Source: Suillus spraguei (lineage: Eukaryota > Basidiomycota > Agaricomycetes > Boletales > Suillaceae). Taken from it: a stretch of 64,000 nt of DNA. The stretch is from NCBI GenBank assembly GCA_016800925.1, contig JABCPU010000122.1:62001-126000 (forward strand), written 5' to 3'. Below the pieces are notes generated by a model that did no database searches, had not been told where the DNA came from, and was given only the letters and a program-made list of their open reading frames with translations. Of this stretch, positions 24,673 through 36,575 are shown piece by piece. The stretch's first letter is position 1, and every line of letters starts with the position of its first letter. Both the position numbers and the translations under genes were made by a program.

Positions 24673-24824
24673 TGAGAGAAACTGGTGAATGTTTGGACAA
24701 TGGGTGTGAGATCTCGTTGGATCAGACCAAGTCCGACTCCTCGGAGAGTGTTTTGAGTTTTACGGGGAGGCATGATATGGAATGGTCTAGAAAGTTACTT
24801 GGAAAGGTTTGAGTTCAAATATAC

Positions 24825-25583
24825 TGTTAAGACCGTACTCAAGGGGTGAAAGATCTGAAGGGCTTTGGCCTCAGTTTGTACACTGTGCCCCTTGTCCGAG
24901 TAATGCCCCTTATTTCAGAGAGGAGATATATGTCTGAAGATCCGGAAAGAGTTGCGTAGCAGATCCGGACATCTGAAGGTATCAGATATGGTACATCCAA
25001 AGGTTATCTGGAGCGCGGGGATGGAAAGAGGACTAAGGCTAGCTTCGGAATGGATTCCTAACTAGAAACTGACAGAGGTAGACTATCTGAAGATAGAGTC
25101 GGAGATATAGACTATAGGAATCAATCCCAAGTCCCGGAAGATGACTTTGAGCAGAAAGTGACTCAAGTCTGAAGGAAGCGGAATGAGCAGAATCTAAGAT
25201 GATATTCGAACTAAGGTTCTACAGAGATCTACAAGTGGTTTATATATGGTAAGTATCTAAGACGGATAATCAACAAGTCCGGGACCAAGGGCTATGTACC
25301 AAGTGTAACGGAAGTCTATTAGTTAATGTGCAGCGGATCAGTAAGCACGAATCGGAAATGAAACACAGGTAACGGATCAGTGACACAGGAAGGAATTATA
25401 CACAGCGGAGTACCGGAAACACGATGAGCGACGAAAGGAGATAGATGCAGATATATGCAAGGGAGATAGAGTGCGAGAAGTGAGCACATTCGGATGAGTG
25501 ATCCGGACAGGATCTGTGGATTGGACAGAAATAGAATCAATCGGATATGGTCGGATCTGGGATTAGAAGTATGGTATATGACA
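24825..25583 (-). repeat. Family-A LTR, 5' LTR of element 2
   Basis: This is a complete 759-bp LTR, TGTTAAGACCGTACTC to TATGACA on plus. The interior carries the conserved GTGCCCCTTGTCCGAGTAATG block. It borders gag on the left. On the right it is followed within 10 bp by a polypurine-like tract. Confidence 0.9.
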
Positions 25584-25828
25584 CTAACAGGCATCCCCCT
25601 TTAGGGTTGAACACTCTTGTTTCGCAAGTGAAGCAGACTAGACGGAGCGCAAGACCACACATACTAACTTAGGAGGTAGTTTATCTACAGCCCAGGTTAG
25701 GTTGTATCTTTACAGTGGGTGTGGGTTTTTTCACAGGTCTTATGTTAGAACACCTGGGGTAAGATTCCTGATGGGTATACCCCAAGTTTGCTTGAAAAAC
25801 ATTGTAAATACAACAGGAATGTACTATA

Positions 25829-27180
25829 CTACAAATGAATCATGTCCCAGCCACTATCCATCTCGATGTTATCACCCTTAACATCAGTGAGTGCACTGAC
25901 AGACAACACATCTTTGGTATTGACCAAATTGAGCCAGCTCCAAAAGCCCAGACACAATAGTGCATGAGTCAATTGAGCATTGAGACATGATTGCACATGC
26001 GAGAGTATCAAGCGGCTGCGACTAAATAGATGTTCGAGATCCACTGAAGTTGCTGTTAAAAGCTGCATGAGGTAGCAACCATTGAATATGCAAATAAAAG
26101 TACTTACCTGGGATAGTAAAATGATCTAAGGCCATCTGCAAAAGACAAGGGTATGTTGTCTGGCACTCATACCACCATGTGAGAGGATTGGTGACATGCT
26201 CAACGTCAGTGTTGAGGTACTGATCCAATTCGTCTTGAAGGTCTGTGGTTTGAGGTGGCGCAAGTGCCACCATACTGTCAAATATATTCTAGCTCATTAA
26301 AATTTAGCTACACTACACTTGAAATATAGAAAAAATTGCACTCACTTGGATACCTGAATCACAAGGGCCAGTGATCTCCAAGATCTCCTCATCTTCGGAG
26401 TTGCTGCTGTCGGCATTGAGATGCTGCTCATATGCCGTGCAAATGATAGTCTCCGCTGTGTCAATCCATTGTTGTTCCCACTTCACGTGCTTGAAATAAG
26501 CTAGCTTGTGACATGGGTGAAGTACCATGTCAAAATATTGTCAGTAGTATGAGCACGGCAATAATAAAAAATGAACATACCCATTGCAATATGATAGACC
26601 TCAGAACTGTCGGCAAGTTCATAGTAGCGGTTCAAAGTTTTTTGGCGAGACTGGCAGCAACACAGATTGAGGGCAGAAGTTGTATGTTCATTGAGTGGGT
26701 AGTGAGTGTCTCATCAATGAGGATCACAGTGGCGAGATTGGGGGCTATGCAACTCTTCTTCCTCATCCTCTGTATCGACAGCGGCTTGTCAACTCAGCAT
26801 GGGTGATGATCTCATCACAGAGCCACTATCTTTAGAAGACACTGTGATGTTCTTGTGTGCTGTTCTCGTGGGTGGGTTTGATTTTTTTACCTTCTTTGGC
26901 TGTATATTCACACTATCTACATTGCAATCAGCCTGGCATTTTTTGGATGCCAGTTCATCTAGTGCAGCTTTGCTTTGGCAGAGACCTTGGGGACTTGTTT
27001 AGCAGTAGTGTCAGAGTGCATGATGTGAGTGAAGGCTGCATCAATAGTGCCAGTACCAGTTTGCAAAATGTTGTCAGACTTTGCCTGTTTGTACATTAGA
27101 GTTTGAAATTTGACATTGGTTTGACATGTATAGTATTTCCAAATGTTGTTCATTTGATGGACCATCATCACTAATATAAT
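25829..27180 (-). pseudogene. hAT transposase C-terminal remnant
   Basis: The minus strand encodes the hAT dimerisation region across an intron (GTAAGT..AACAG at about 26060-26115). PLTWWYECQTTYPCLLQMAL is followed by IP and then ATSVDLEHLFSRSRLILSHV. Upstream, LHPCHKLAYFKHVKWEQQWI and RYYELADSSEVYHIAM match the core just N-terminal to it in agaricomycete hAT transposases. The catalytic N-terminal two thirds cannot be found, and several stops are present upstream of 26600. It is a 5'-truncated, inactive remnant. Confidence 0.8.
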
Positions 27181-27193
27181 CTGAAACCCGTGT

Positions 27194-27310
27194 CAGGGGT
27201 GCAGGTATGGGTACGGGTACACCAATGTCAGACCCCTACCCATACCCCAGTGATACCTGTACCTGGGACCCACACGGGTTACCCATACCCATGCTCTTGC
27301 CTAATGAGTA
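27194..27310. repeat. GGGTA/TACCC-rich inverted repeat cluster, possible hAT terminus
   Basis: CAGGGGTGCAGGTATGGG is followed by further GGGTA and TACCC pentamers in both orientations. CAGGGGTG at a terminus with such subterminal repeats is typical of hAT elements. I cannot find the matching other end. Confidence 0.4.
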
Positions 27311-27399
27311 CTGCAAATGGTCAGGGTTTGGACTGGAACTGTTTGTGAAGGAAGTGGAAAGCCTTGATAAAGCAGAGAGCATGGACATAGCTTAGATTG

Positions 27400-28221
27400 A
27401 TACAGCAAAATGTACGATGGACTACTGTGAAAGAGATTTTCTTGTGCTCAGTATGTATGTAATTAAATGTCTATTTCAAATCTTGCTTTGATCCCTTCAA
27501 GGTGTATGGTGTTTCAGCCCTGTGACTGCCTTATTTGGGGCATGTCACAGTGAGTAACAGAGCGCGCATGTCATAGCCAACTCATTTTCAACTTGCACGA
27601 AGCCTTCCTTGGTCATCATTCTCATCATCAACCGTCGGAGGCGTCCCTAATCTTGAAAATGTGGATTCAGAGCATCAGTACCAGTATTCATTTAGTTCGA
27701 TGACACGCCGCCAATATCATATTTCCACTATAAATATCAAACGGACTATGCTTACCGTCGATTGTACACGGCATCGTTGATGTCAAAGAGCCGGTGTGGT
27801 GTTCTTGCAATTATTAATGTAACAACGGAGCGTCTGATCCTCACTTGACGAACACAATCTGATAATTCTGAGTCAACTCGAGATTGCTTTATACATGTAG
27901 ATGTCAGTAACTTTTAGCATTTTCAAGTTGTCAACAATGCCAGGGCTCTCTCACCAATTTAGTGACTTTGAGCGAATTGGTAGCACTAGTACTATCTCCA
28001 CTCTCTATCGTTTTCGCTGAAAAGCCTCCCGTAGGCAGACCAACAATTCAAAGTCGTACGCTGAAGGCATTGCGTGTGACACTAGTAAAACCACTGTGAC
28101 GCGGTCGCGTCGGGGGCTGGTTGGTGTAGTTCCCAATAGTACGTCAGATTCGGAGAGAATGCAGCAATCAGGTTCGTGATAATCTGTTCAACTGCACTTC
28201 GTTCGAGCCTTGGTCCTCGAA
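27400..28221. other. Intergenic, no gene recognised
   Basis: This lies between the hAT remnant and the polynucleotide kinase gene. There is no long open frame and no LTR similarity. The right part probably contains the promoter of the downstream gene. Confidence 0.5.
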
Positions 28222-30007
28222 ATGAAAGCAGTGGCCCCTCAGGTACCTTGTTTGCTCAGTCACCTTATTGCAGAATCGAGGAAGCGAACTGTTTCAGATC
28301 TGGATGGCGAGTCCGGTAGCAGTGGCTCTGCGATGAGTTCTCGAAAACTAGCCAAGAGTGAGACACAATCGCTATGTGTGAAATCCCATCTGATGCGCTA
28401 TTCCAGTACACCCATTCTTCACCAAACCTAGCACCAGCAGCTCTGCGGCATCCTCATTCCAATGGCTGAAACCTGCTCTAGGCCCGAAGCGCACGTGTCT
28501 GCACGGAATCAATCTAATACCACAAAGCACACCCAAGGTAGCTGCATTCGACCTCGATGGAACAGTGATCAAGTCAAACCATAAAATCGAAGCAAGGAAG
28601 CCGCGTTGCACTGGGAATGGTGGAGAGCTAGTGTGCCAGTGAAGTTGGAGGAATTGCATCAACAAGGGTATGTCCAAAGTATGCCAAGCCAGGCCACGAC
28701 TCAATCCTCGCAGATACTCAATCATATTGATATCTAATCAAGCATTAAAGCCACATCATCTGGAGGACTGGAAGAAGAAGATTTCCCTCATCTCGACTGC
28801 TGTAAGCCCTGCTATCTCCTTCTCTCATCCGTTCCTTTATAGGCGAGAACAGCTTCCTAGCGTACCTTTCCGAATATTTGCTGCGTCTGCCAAAGATGGC
28901 TTCCGCAAGCCTATGCCAGGGATGTGGGATGAGCTTGAACGTATTTTTGCAAAAGACGGTGTTCAGATAGGTGAGTGGCATGGGAACATTGATATATTGC
29001 AAGTATCTTATGCGCGTCACTTTCAGATAATGACGCATCGTTCTTTGTTGGAGATGCTGCGGGTCGTACAAACGACTTTGCATCAACTGACAGGAAATGG
29101 GCGATAAACATCGGTATTCCATTTTATACCCCAGAAGTAAGAATCAATCACTCAAATGTATCTATCTCATGTTGAAACTCTTCAGGAATATTTTCTCCAG
29201 CTGCCCTCAGCGCCGTATACCCTTCCTGGATTCCATGTTTCTAGTCTCCCTAAGTGTTCGCTGGTTTCTTTGATATATTGAGGATGAAGTTAATCTGTGA
29301 AGCAGTGCCGTTACTGGACCCCCCTATAGCACAAATTATTCCTGATGCCGCCGTGACTGAGCTAGTTGTATTTTTGGGTTTCCCATGCCTCGGGAAATCG
29401 ACCTTTTTCCAGAGGCATTTTGCCCCTGCTGGGTACACCCACATCAACCAAGATACATTGGGCAGTCGTTCCAAATGCATGAAAGCAACTGAAGTGGCAC
29501 TCAAGGCCGGTACAAGCTGTGTAGTTGGTGAGTGCATGTTCTTTATGAACTGATCAAACACATGACGGTTTGGCAGACAATACCAATAGAGACATTGCAA
29601 CTAGGAAGCATTATTTGGATCTTGCGAAGAAACTACAGATTCATGTTCGGTGAGTATTTTCACTTACTTCCGTCTACAGGAACATAACGCTTTGTATCAG
29701 ATGCATTGAGTTCGTTGGTTCAATGGATTTGGCATGGCACAATAACCTCTACCGTGCATATGTTCATCCTTCAATAGAGGTAAATGCAAAACACCTCGCA
29801 ATCTCTTGCCCCAAATCTAATTGCAGCAACGATTAGTCGAGACGGGATATCATACCATACGTTGCTTTCATAGGCTTCAAGAACCATTATGAGGAGCCCC
29901 AACTGACAGAGGGTTTTTCAGAAATAATAAAGGTCAATTGGGTGTTCGAAGGTTCCGAAGAAGAACAAAAGAGGTGGAGTATGCGGCTTCAGATTGACGG
30001 GAAATGA
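28222..30007 (+). CDS. PNKP: Polynucleotide kinase 3'-phosphatase, with an apparent frameshift
   Basis: This bifunctional repair enzyme converts damaged DNA ends to 5'-phosphate/3'-hydroxyl. The HAD phosphatase domain comes first, with KVAAFDLDGTVIKSNH (catalytic DxD-type DLDGT), then ILISNQAL, FRKPMPGMW and FVGDAAGRTNDF. The P-loop kinase domain follows: VVFLGFPCLGKSTFFQRHF with Walker A GFPCLGKS, then NTNRDIATRKHYLDLA. The stop is at 30005-30007. Several short introns are clear, such as GTATGT..CGCAG at about 28668-28713. Between SNHK and LHWEWWRASVPVKLEE (about 28590-28607) the frame shifts by one base with no possible intron. The copy is therefore either disrupted or carries a sequencing error. 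The start codon is uncertain; 28222 is the most upstream plausible ATG. Confidence 0.85.
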
Positions 30008-30199
30008 AAATCCCGCACATCAGAAGTAATGCTTGAGAATCTCCTAGCTGCAGATTCCGTATTATTGCCTGAGTTTCATGTTGCGAAATGCAAACTATGA
30101 TCGTTCTAGTCCTCTTGTTGTGCAAGTCCACTAAGATTCTTCGTTGTGCTTTGTGATGGTAATGTTATCACACAAAATTAACACCCAGATGTAAACAAC

Positions 30200-30756
30200 C
30201 TACTGGACAAGCGTACCCAAAATATCGAGTACATCGATTCTGGTATTATCGTGCTCAGATCCGACGAGGATCTGTTCGGTATGCCGTAGGATTAAGGTCG
30301 AGGATATTGTATGGATGGTCAGGACTCACATGAAGCGAGTTCACATGGTTGAACTTTGTGGGATGAAGTGTGATCAACTTTGTTACATCTTTCGAAACTT
30401 GATCTGCCTTTAACTGGATGACCTGGGTATCCTCCGAGTTCTCAAAATTGGTAAAGTCGATAGCGGAGCAGTTGATACGAAGCCTGAGTTTATCTGGTCC
30501 TCGCTCCTGTGCCTGAATGACCAGTGATCGTACACGAACTGCCTGGTTAAACTGCGATGACCTGCGTCAGGGCTGCCTAGAGCAACGTGATGCGAATAGT
30601 ACAGACCTCGATATTCAATAGCAACTCTGCATCTACATCGCTGTCAAGGTATGCAGGCGATGTGTTTCGTGCTTTCGAAGAAAGTATGGACTGCAACGTG
30701 TGTTCGTCTTGCTCATTCAAGCATTGTGCTTTGGCAATGTGCTCCAGAAGGGAAAC
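30200..30756 (-). CDS. PITH-domain protein (TXNL1-like C-terminal half), N terminus unresolved
   Basis: The PITH domain binds the proteasome in TXNL1-type proteins. The first supported exon starts after an acceptor at 30757 and reads AKAQCLNEQDEHTLQSIL, then DSDVDAELLLNIE. A 52-bp intron (GTCTGT..CGCAG) follows, then FNQAVRVRSLVIQAQERG and KFNHVNSLH. After another intron comes DNTRIDVLDILGTLVQ and the stop at 30200-30202. This matches the family from its conserved CLNE to its C-terminal LG-x2-VQ. The thioredoxin domain usually fused upstream was not found in 30757-31112: no WCGPC-type motif appears in any frame. Either the gene is truncated or the exons are too diverged to see. Confidence 0.75.
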
Positions 30757-31112
30757 CTATAAATCCAGCGAATTAGCGACGGACTGGGGCGCAAATGAAG
30801 TTGTTCTCAACATCTTGCATGCCACTTTTTGAAGATGCCATTGCGATAGTGATGAAAATGAGTGATGGAAGGGTTGATAGTGACAAGTACTGTTTCTGAA
30901 CGTTGGAACGCCAGTATTGGCGTGGCACATGCCATCATACTTAGTAACACAGCCAGACTGAAAACATCGACAACAAGCACAAGATCAATATCCAGAGTAC
31001 TAGCGTTCAAGTGATCGACTGATAGAAGCCGTTTATAATAATTAAGAAAGGGTAGTCATCAGGAAAAAGGAGAAACTCCACAGCGAAATTGATAGCAATC
31101 ATTCCAGGGTTA

Positions 31113-33471
31113 CTAGCAAATAACACATTCGTCTTTGGCTTGCTGTCGTGTCGGACGTCCAACATTAGAGCGCTTATTACCCATACGCTTCATCTCCGTT
31201 AGTCGATTCATGGCTCGCTTGTTCCCTTGCGCTATCATATTCAGAACTTTGAGCCAAAAACAATGTGCAGATAATAAGACACTTGTACATACCAGCTGCT
31301 CTCATATACCACCTCTTGGCAAACTCGATATCCTGCTTGATTCCGATCCCCACCTCGGCATAGTATCCCACAGCATACTCTGCTTTGCTCAAGCCCTTGT
31401 TAGCAGCTTTACGCGCCCACAGATACGCCTCAGAATCGCTCTGCTTCAACACGCCCTCACTCCCCGTCAGATACCATCCACTGAGAGCCAGCTCAGCCTC
31501 GGAGTCCCCTTTTTCTGCTGCCTTTGTGTACCACGCTATTGATCGCCTAGGATCAACAGGGCATGTCAGCGTACCGTACTCGTAGCATTGTCCGAGCTTG
31601 TACTGGGATTGCGTATAACCTAGACGCGCTGCTTGTTCATATAGTGACTTAGCATACGCGGGATCGTGAACAACCAATTGCGAGTTGGGCATTTCGTGAA
31701 GCATGGCAAGTTCGTGAAGTGCATGTGGATTTTCTTCGTCGGCTTGCTCTGCAGCCCGTTTCAACCAGTTGATAGCTTCTCTTGGGTTCTTCTGCTCTCC
31801 CAAAGAGCCAAGTAGAAGAATCATGCCCAACTTGTACATCGCGGAAGTGTCACCCAGTGATGCTGCTTTCCGATAGAACGCAGACGCCCGCTGCGGGTCT
31901 CGTCGCGTGCCTGCTCCAATTTCGTTACAAACAGCCACACGGTATGAAGCGGCTGCGTGATTCTGTTTTGCGGCTTGTAGGTACAAGTGGTAAGCTCGTT
32001 CATGGTCCACTTGGAGACCCAGGGAACCTGTTCCGAAACAATTGGCTAGGAAGAACTGTGCCTCATCATAAGTTTCTTTCTGCTCTGCTAATCGGCGGAT
32101 GGTCTTGAGAGATTCTTGGAGGAGTAAGTCACGATACTTCTTTACAGCCCGCTGGTCCTTTGCATCCGCTCCTATCTTCTTAGCAGCATCTATGAGATAT
32201 TTTGCATATAAGAAGTGAGCCTCAGGATCCGGATCAGCCTTAATACGTTGTCGGTACTGGTCGATATATTCCTTCGTGAACGGAGGAGCAGTAAGGTCAA
32301 CTGCTTTCGTTTTCTTGGTGCGTGGATCAACTGATGTGGAGGCAGAACGTTGTAGCGATGAGGGTCGAAACTCGAACTCGGGGTCATCCAGTCCTTGAGG
32401 TACTGACGGGTTAGGTGGGCCGCCGTAGGGCAACATCCCCGCACTACCGCCATAGGGCCCTGAACCGGGAGGAGCAAGATAGGGTGTAGATTGGCTTACA
32501 GGAAGGGATACTTGGCTTCCGTACGTAGGACCGGCAGGATGAACCGGCATGTGATGCTGTGGCGGCGGAGGGCCCATACCGAGAACGTCAGATGCGGCAG
32601 CATATAGGTAGTCATATTCGTCCTGATGAGAGGGGCTAGGGTGTGTAGGACCTGGACCAGGAGGATAGTAAGCGGGAGGCAAACCTGCCTGTGCACCCTG
32701 CCGCCCAACTTGAAACTGTCTCGGTGGATAGGGTGGGGGTTGAGAATAGGGTGCAATAGAACTTTCTGAGGAAAGATATGGACTTTGCCCTTGGTTGTCG
32801 TAATTATGCATGTCCACAAGATCTGTATCCACGGAGAGGTCACTATGGCGATCACTGGAGGCTTCATCGACTGTGCGCGAACGTTCGGCTGGATGTCGAA
32901 GTCGGAGAGGGCGGATAACATTCACGTTAGGTGCTGATGGCAGCGTGCTCGCATATCGTGGCAGATATGGACCGCGCTGACCGGGGGAGAGGGATTGCGT
33001 TGGCATGGAAGGTCCTGCGCGAGGAACAGGGTCAGAGCTATATGACATTGCGCTTGTCCCCCGAGGTACGGGGTCGTTTAAGTGCATTGCATTCATGCTG
33101 TCTACAAGAGTTGAGGGATTAAAATTGGGCAGTGGTGGCACGTCGTCATAATCTGATCTTTGACTGTGGGAGGGCAGGGAAGGTACGGAGAGATTAGTGT
33201 GGCGCGTAAAGGCTTGAGACAGAAAACAATAAGCGACGATAAGACACAGAGTGCTTGAACATCACTAACCAGGGTTTGGAATATGGCTGTTCGTATCATA
33301 GTCACGGTAATTAGCAGCAGGGTCTTGTAGTGCGTGCTGCGCCAGCGGCCAGTTTTGTTGACCGTTCAAGGGTGTTCCATTGTAATTCCAATGTGCACTC
33401 TCAACGGGTAGGTATTCTGGTGAATCCTGTTCGGGCTGGTTATAGGCCAACGATGAGTTGGAGTCGGACAT
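31113..33471 (-). CDS. SKT5: SKT5/CHS4-like chitin synthase activator, Sel1 repeats, C-terminal CaaX
   Basis: Skt5/Chs4 proteins recruit and activate the class IV chitin synthase at growth sites. Exons: 33270-33471, 31293-33152 and 31113-31231, giving 726 residues. Introns are 33153-33269 (GTTAGT..ATCAG) and 31232-31292 (GTATGT..GATAG). The first ~280 residues are Pro/Tyr/Ser-rich and probably disordered. Sel1-type repeats then run from about residue 300 to 620 (AEQKETYDEAQFFLANCFGT, LYEQAARLGYTQSQYKLGQC, AEYAVGYYAEVGIGIKQDIE). The last exon ends KDECVIC, a CaaX box predicted to be prenylated, as known for yeast Chs4. Start MSDSNSSLAYNQ at 33471 is the only ATG opening this frame. The 3' end lies just upstream of the PITH gene on the same strand. 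Confidence 0.9.
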
Positions 33472-33823
33472 GATTAGCAGGGCAGAATAAGAAGCCGACA
33501 GACAACAGAAAAAAACCTGTCGAAACAAATGTCTCAGTAACTTACGAGCAGAGCACAATTGAAAGAAAACCTTGAAGAATATGAACCACGACGACGCAGA
33601 TGCCAGAGACTACGTCTACACGGACTAGCAAAGGAGGCTAATGTCAGGATTGCAAGCAAGGCCACGAGTTACCGTTACCGAGGTTATCCGATTTCCCAGG
33701 GCAAATGAATCAAACCTGGTAAGTCCATTCATCCAAGTCCACGCGTTCTACTAAGGACAGCATGAAACTCCTAATAGATCAGGTAGAGCAATCGGTTGTG
33801 CAGAAAGGACAATGAGCTTTTAA
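33472..33823. other. Intergenic between JHD1 and SKT5
   Basis: This 352-bp stretch carries the 3' end region of the demethylase gene and the presumed SKT5 promoter. No gene or repeat was seen. Confidence 0.6.
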
Positions 33824-36247
33824 CTAGGCAGTCACCTCCATCGCTTGAGTTGTCTCCAGCGGCGAAGTGACATGAACTTCAGTCTCCTCTTCCTTCGTCA
33901 CTTCTTCGCATCCTACCGCAGCGTCTTCTATAGGCCTCATCTCAACATCTTGGAGATCACCTTCTGGCTTCGAAGACTCAGCTTTCCAAACCCACTTTTC
34001 TATCACACGTTCTATCCGCTGCCTCTCCACCCCATTTTCAGTCTTCCTGACTTTGATTATCACATCTCTCGTCTTCTCCACAGTCGCCCGTTCCTCACTT
34101 TCCTGACCTCCAAACTCTTTGTCCCACTCTGTCCATTCTCGTTCCCACATATTCGATGTCTTTGGGGGGCGAACATTCACGACCCGCTTGTCTGATTCCC
34201 GAGGAAGTTCATTGACCACATCCCATCCTTTGGGTTGGAAGTTCCTAAACTGTACACCCACCGCTGCACTAGTGGGTGACCGCTTCCGTTTGTGGCCGTT
34301 CACCATATTCTTCTTGACCAGGCGCCCGAGGTCCTCATCATCGCTCGTCGCTCCCGCTGCAAGCCGCACACGCCACCTCAGCTCACGAGCCATCGCCGAT
34401 GCGTCCTTCACGCGATCACTAGGGACGTTTTCCTTGGCTTCCCGTTTGGCTGCCTCTGTTCCGCGTTCCATGGCCTGTGACTCCGATACGAGAAAACAGG
34501 CAAGAGCTTCAAGAGATTCCAGAATACGAGGAGAGAACTCTTCTTTCGATTTTAGATCTCGCAAGTATTTGTCGCCTACATACCAGCAGAGCCTAAATAA
34601 TCGATGCTCAGAAAGCTTGACAGAAATGAAGAAAAATCTCACTTGACAAACAACGGAAACCTGAATTTTTTTGGCACATGCGTTGCTTTCTCAATGTCAA
34701 TCACTTTCAGCTCTGAATCACGATACCCAATGTCAGTCTATAGCACGAAGAAGAGTCGCAAGAAATCAACTACGCGTTGCAATGTTGTAAGAGTGGAGGA
34801 AATTTCCGCCGAAGACTATAGAATCTACTGGAGTGTGCTGGAGGAACAACAGATCTTTCATAATCTTGGAGACGATGGCGACGTCAGTGCTCACCACAGC
34901 ATGTATCCACCCTGTTGGTATTATCATCGTATTACCTGCGTGAAGAGTGACCTTCACCACCTCGTCCACCATGTCACCTAGCCAAACATTACTTTGCATC
35001 TCAGTCCCGGACCATCGTTCGTACGCTTGTAAATTGGCTGGTGTGGGTCGAATGAAGTAGAATACCTGAGGTAAACGCCCAACCTGTCAGAAGGACAGAA
35101 CATATAGTTTAGAGACCGACCTTGCATCCACGGAGTATATGATAATACACTGATGAACCAGCGAAATCTACGTGCCAATCCTATGGTCCACTTTTGGAGC
35201 ACTGTTACTCACATAAAAATAATGATACTCACTGTCCACGCGGAAGCAACGCCCATGAGACAATACAGCTGCACCTTGGGGTATGCATGTCCCTTCCCTT
35301 TACGTGTACTTGGCCAGAACTTTTCAACCCAGTCCAATTCTCTAACAAGTCTTGGGGGTAACACCTGGTCTGCAAGTTTCGTCCCTGAAATCTCCAACGA
35401 TATCACGTTGCGGATCTTGTCTCGTTTGGAAGGTTCTGTATTATAGTACTCAGCCCAACGCCCCAACGTCCATCCAGGCGAGTTCGACTGTGAGGCAACA
35501 TCTAAGCCACACATCAGTGACACATGCACTTTGTAACCAACACACTCACCAATGACCTCCACAGGTGTTTCGTAGCCAACTTCATCTGCGACGTCTTGAA
35601 CCGAGAATTCGGGTGGAGGCATTTTCATTCTCAGTCCCTCCGGATTTTCCACTACAATTGGCTCACGCATCGCGGTTTCGTCGTTCTCCAACCATTCCAG
35701 GCCCACGTCTGCACCATTCATTCTCCTGAAATTGTCGTCCTTGATTTGCTTGCCCTGGATAACTCGTAACCATCTACTCGGGTCAGATTCGACTCCAGCA
35801 TTCAGGTTTGCGTAGTCCAATTGTGTACGCTTCCGTGAGGACTTGCGAGCAGGAGCCTTCAGCGTCATTACACGCGACGGTTTTTCTGCCATGCATGGCC
35901 CACAGAACCTGTTTCATGAAATCCAGTATTAGATAGAGCATACATAGTTGATTCACGTCTAATGTGCACCATTTGTTAATCAACTCGAGGTCACTACCGT
36001 CCCCTACGCATGCCCAGTGGAACCAAATCTTGCAGGCATCACAGCGTATCCAGCTACTCTTTTCTCCCTGTACGCCTTCTCTGCACGATGGGCATACATC
36101 TTCATCTGTTTTGGTTGGTGTGGATTCCGCCTGCGCGGGCTCTGGTTCGTCTTCCATCGGTGTCAACGACGAACGTGACGAGCCTGGCGAGCGTTCTGGC
36201 GATTTTTGAATTGCCGAACGTGTAATACGACGTCGACTCCGAGCCAT
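33824..36247 (-). CDS. JHD1: PHD finger plus JmjC histone lysine demethylase (JHD1-type)
   Basis: JHD1-type enzymes bind methylated histone H3 tails through the PHD finger and remove methyl groups with an Fe(II)/2-oxoglutarate JmjC domain. Start [14 protein letters not shown] at 36247. PHD cysteines appear in [21 protein letters not shown] and, across an intron (GTGCAC..AACAG), [11 protein letters not shown]. The JmjC domain follows: [14 protein letters not shown], then [14 protein letters not shown] with the iron-binding H-x-D, and later [15 protein letters not shown] with the second histidine. A basic/acidic C-terminal tail (KRKRSP region, glutamate-rich end) finishes at the stop 33824-33826. 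It has several introns. All metal ligands visible are intact, so it should be active. Substrate (H3K36 or H3K9) cannot be decided from sequence. Confidence 0.9.
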
Positions 36248-36575
36248 CCGTTACTTATAATATCAAGAAGTGTTTGCCAAAATCTGAGCGGACGTCGATC
36301 GCGAACCCAACCTGACTGCTAGGAGAAGTAATTATCTAATATTTCCTGCTCAGGCCTACATAATTAATATTACTTAATAGCTAATGTAACGAATTGAAGT
36401 ATCACATATCTCTTTGCCTTTTAACGTTTCAGCTACTATTTTGATCGTATATACTGCTTTCACATTCATGCATTTTCCTAACTGATATAGTACAATTCCA
36501 TTGTAATTCTATCGACGGGAAGCCGCAGTAAGGTACAAACCACACCACAAACTATCAACAAGCCAATTTTCTTCC
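36248..36575. other. Intergenic between PGK1 and JHD1
   Basis: AT-rich sequence of 328 bp holding the JHD1 promoter side and the PGK1 3' flank. No gene or repeat recognised. Confidence 0.6.

Larger units (their letters stand above)
16958..25583 (-). mobile_element. Element 2, family-A Ty3/gypsy chromovirus with both LTRs
   Basis: LTRs lie at 16958-18482 (3') and 24825-25583 (5'). The internal region encodes gag, protease, RT, RNase H, integrase and chromodomain on the minus strand, plus an antisense gene copy (18677-19661) between pol and the 3' LTR. All pol blocks carry frameshifts, so it is non-autonomous. The outer flanks (ATGGC left, CTAAC right) do not match as a target duplication. A polypurine-like GCATCCCCCTTTAGGG follows the right LTR at about 25591. 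This suggests that LTR was shared with, or exchanged with, another element. Confidence 0.9.

Noticed and set aside
34119..34646. 175-codon plus-strand open frame
   Set aside because: It is antisense to the C-terminal part of the JmjC demethylase gene; no domain.
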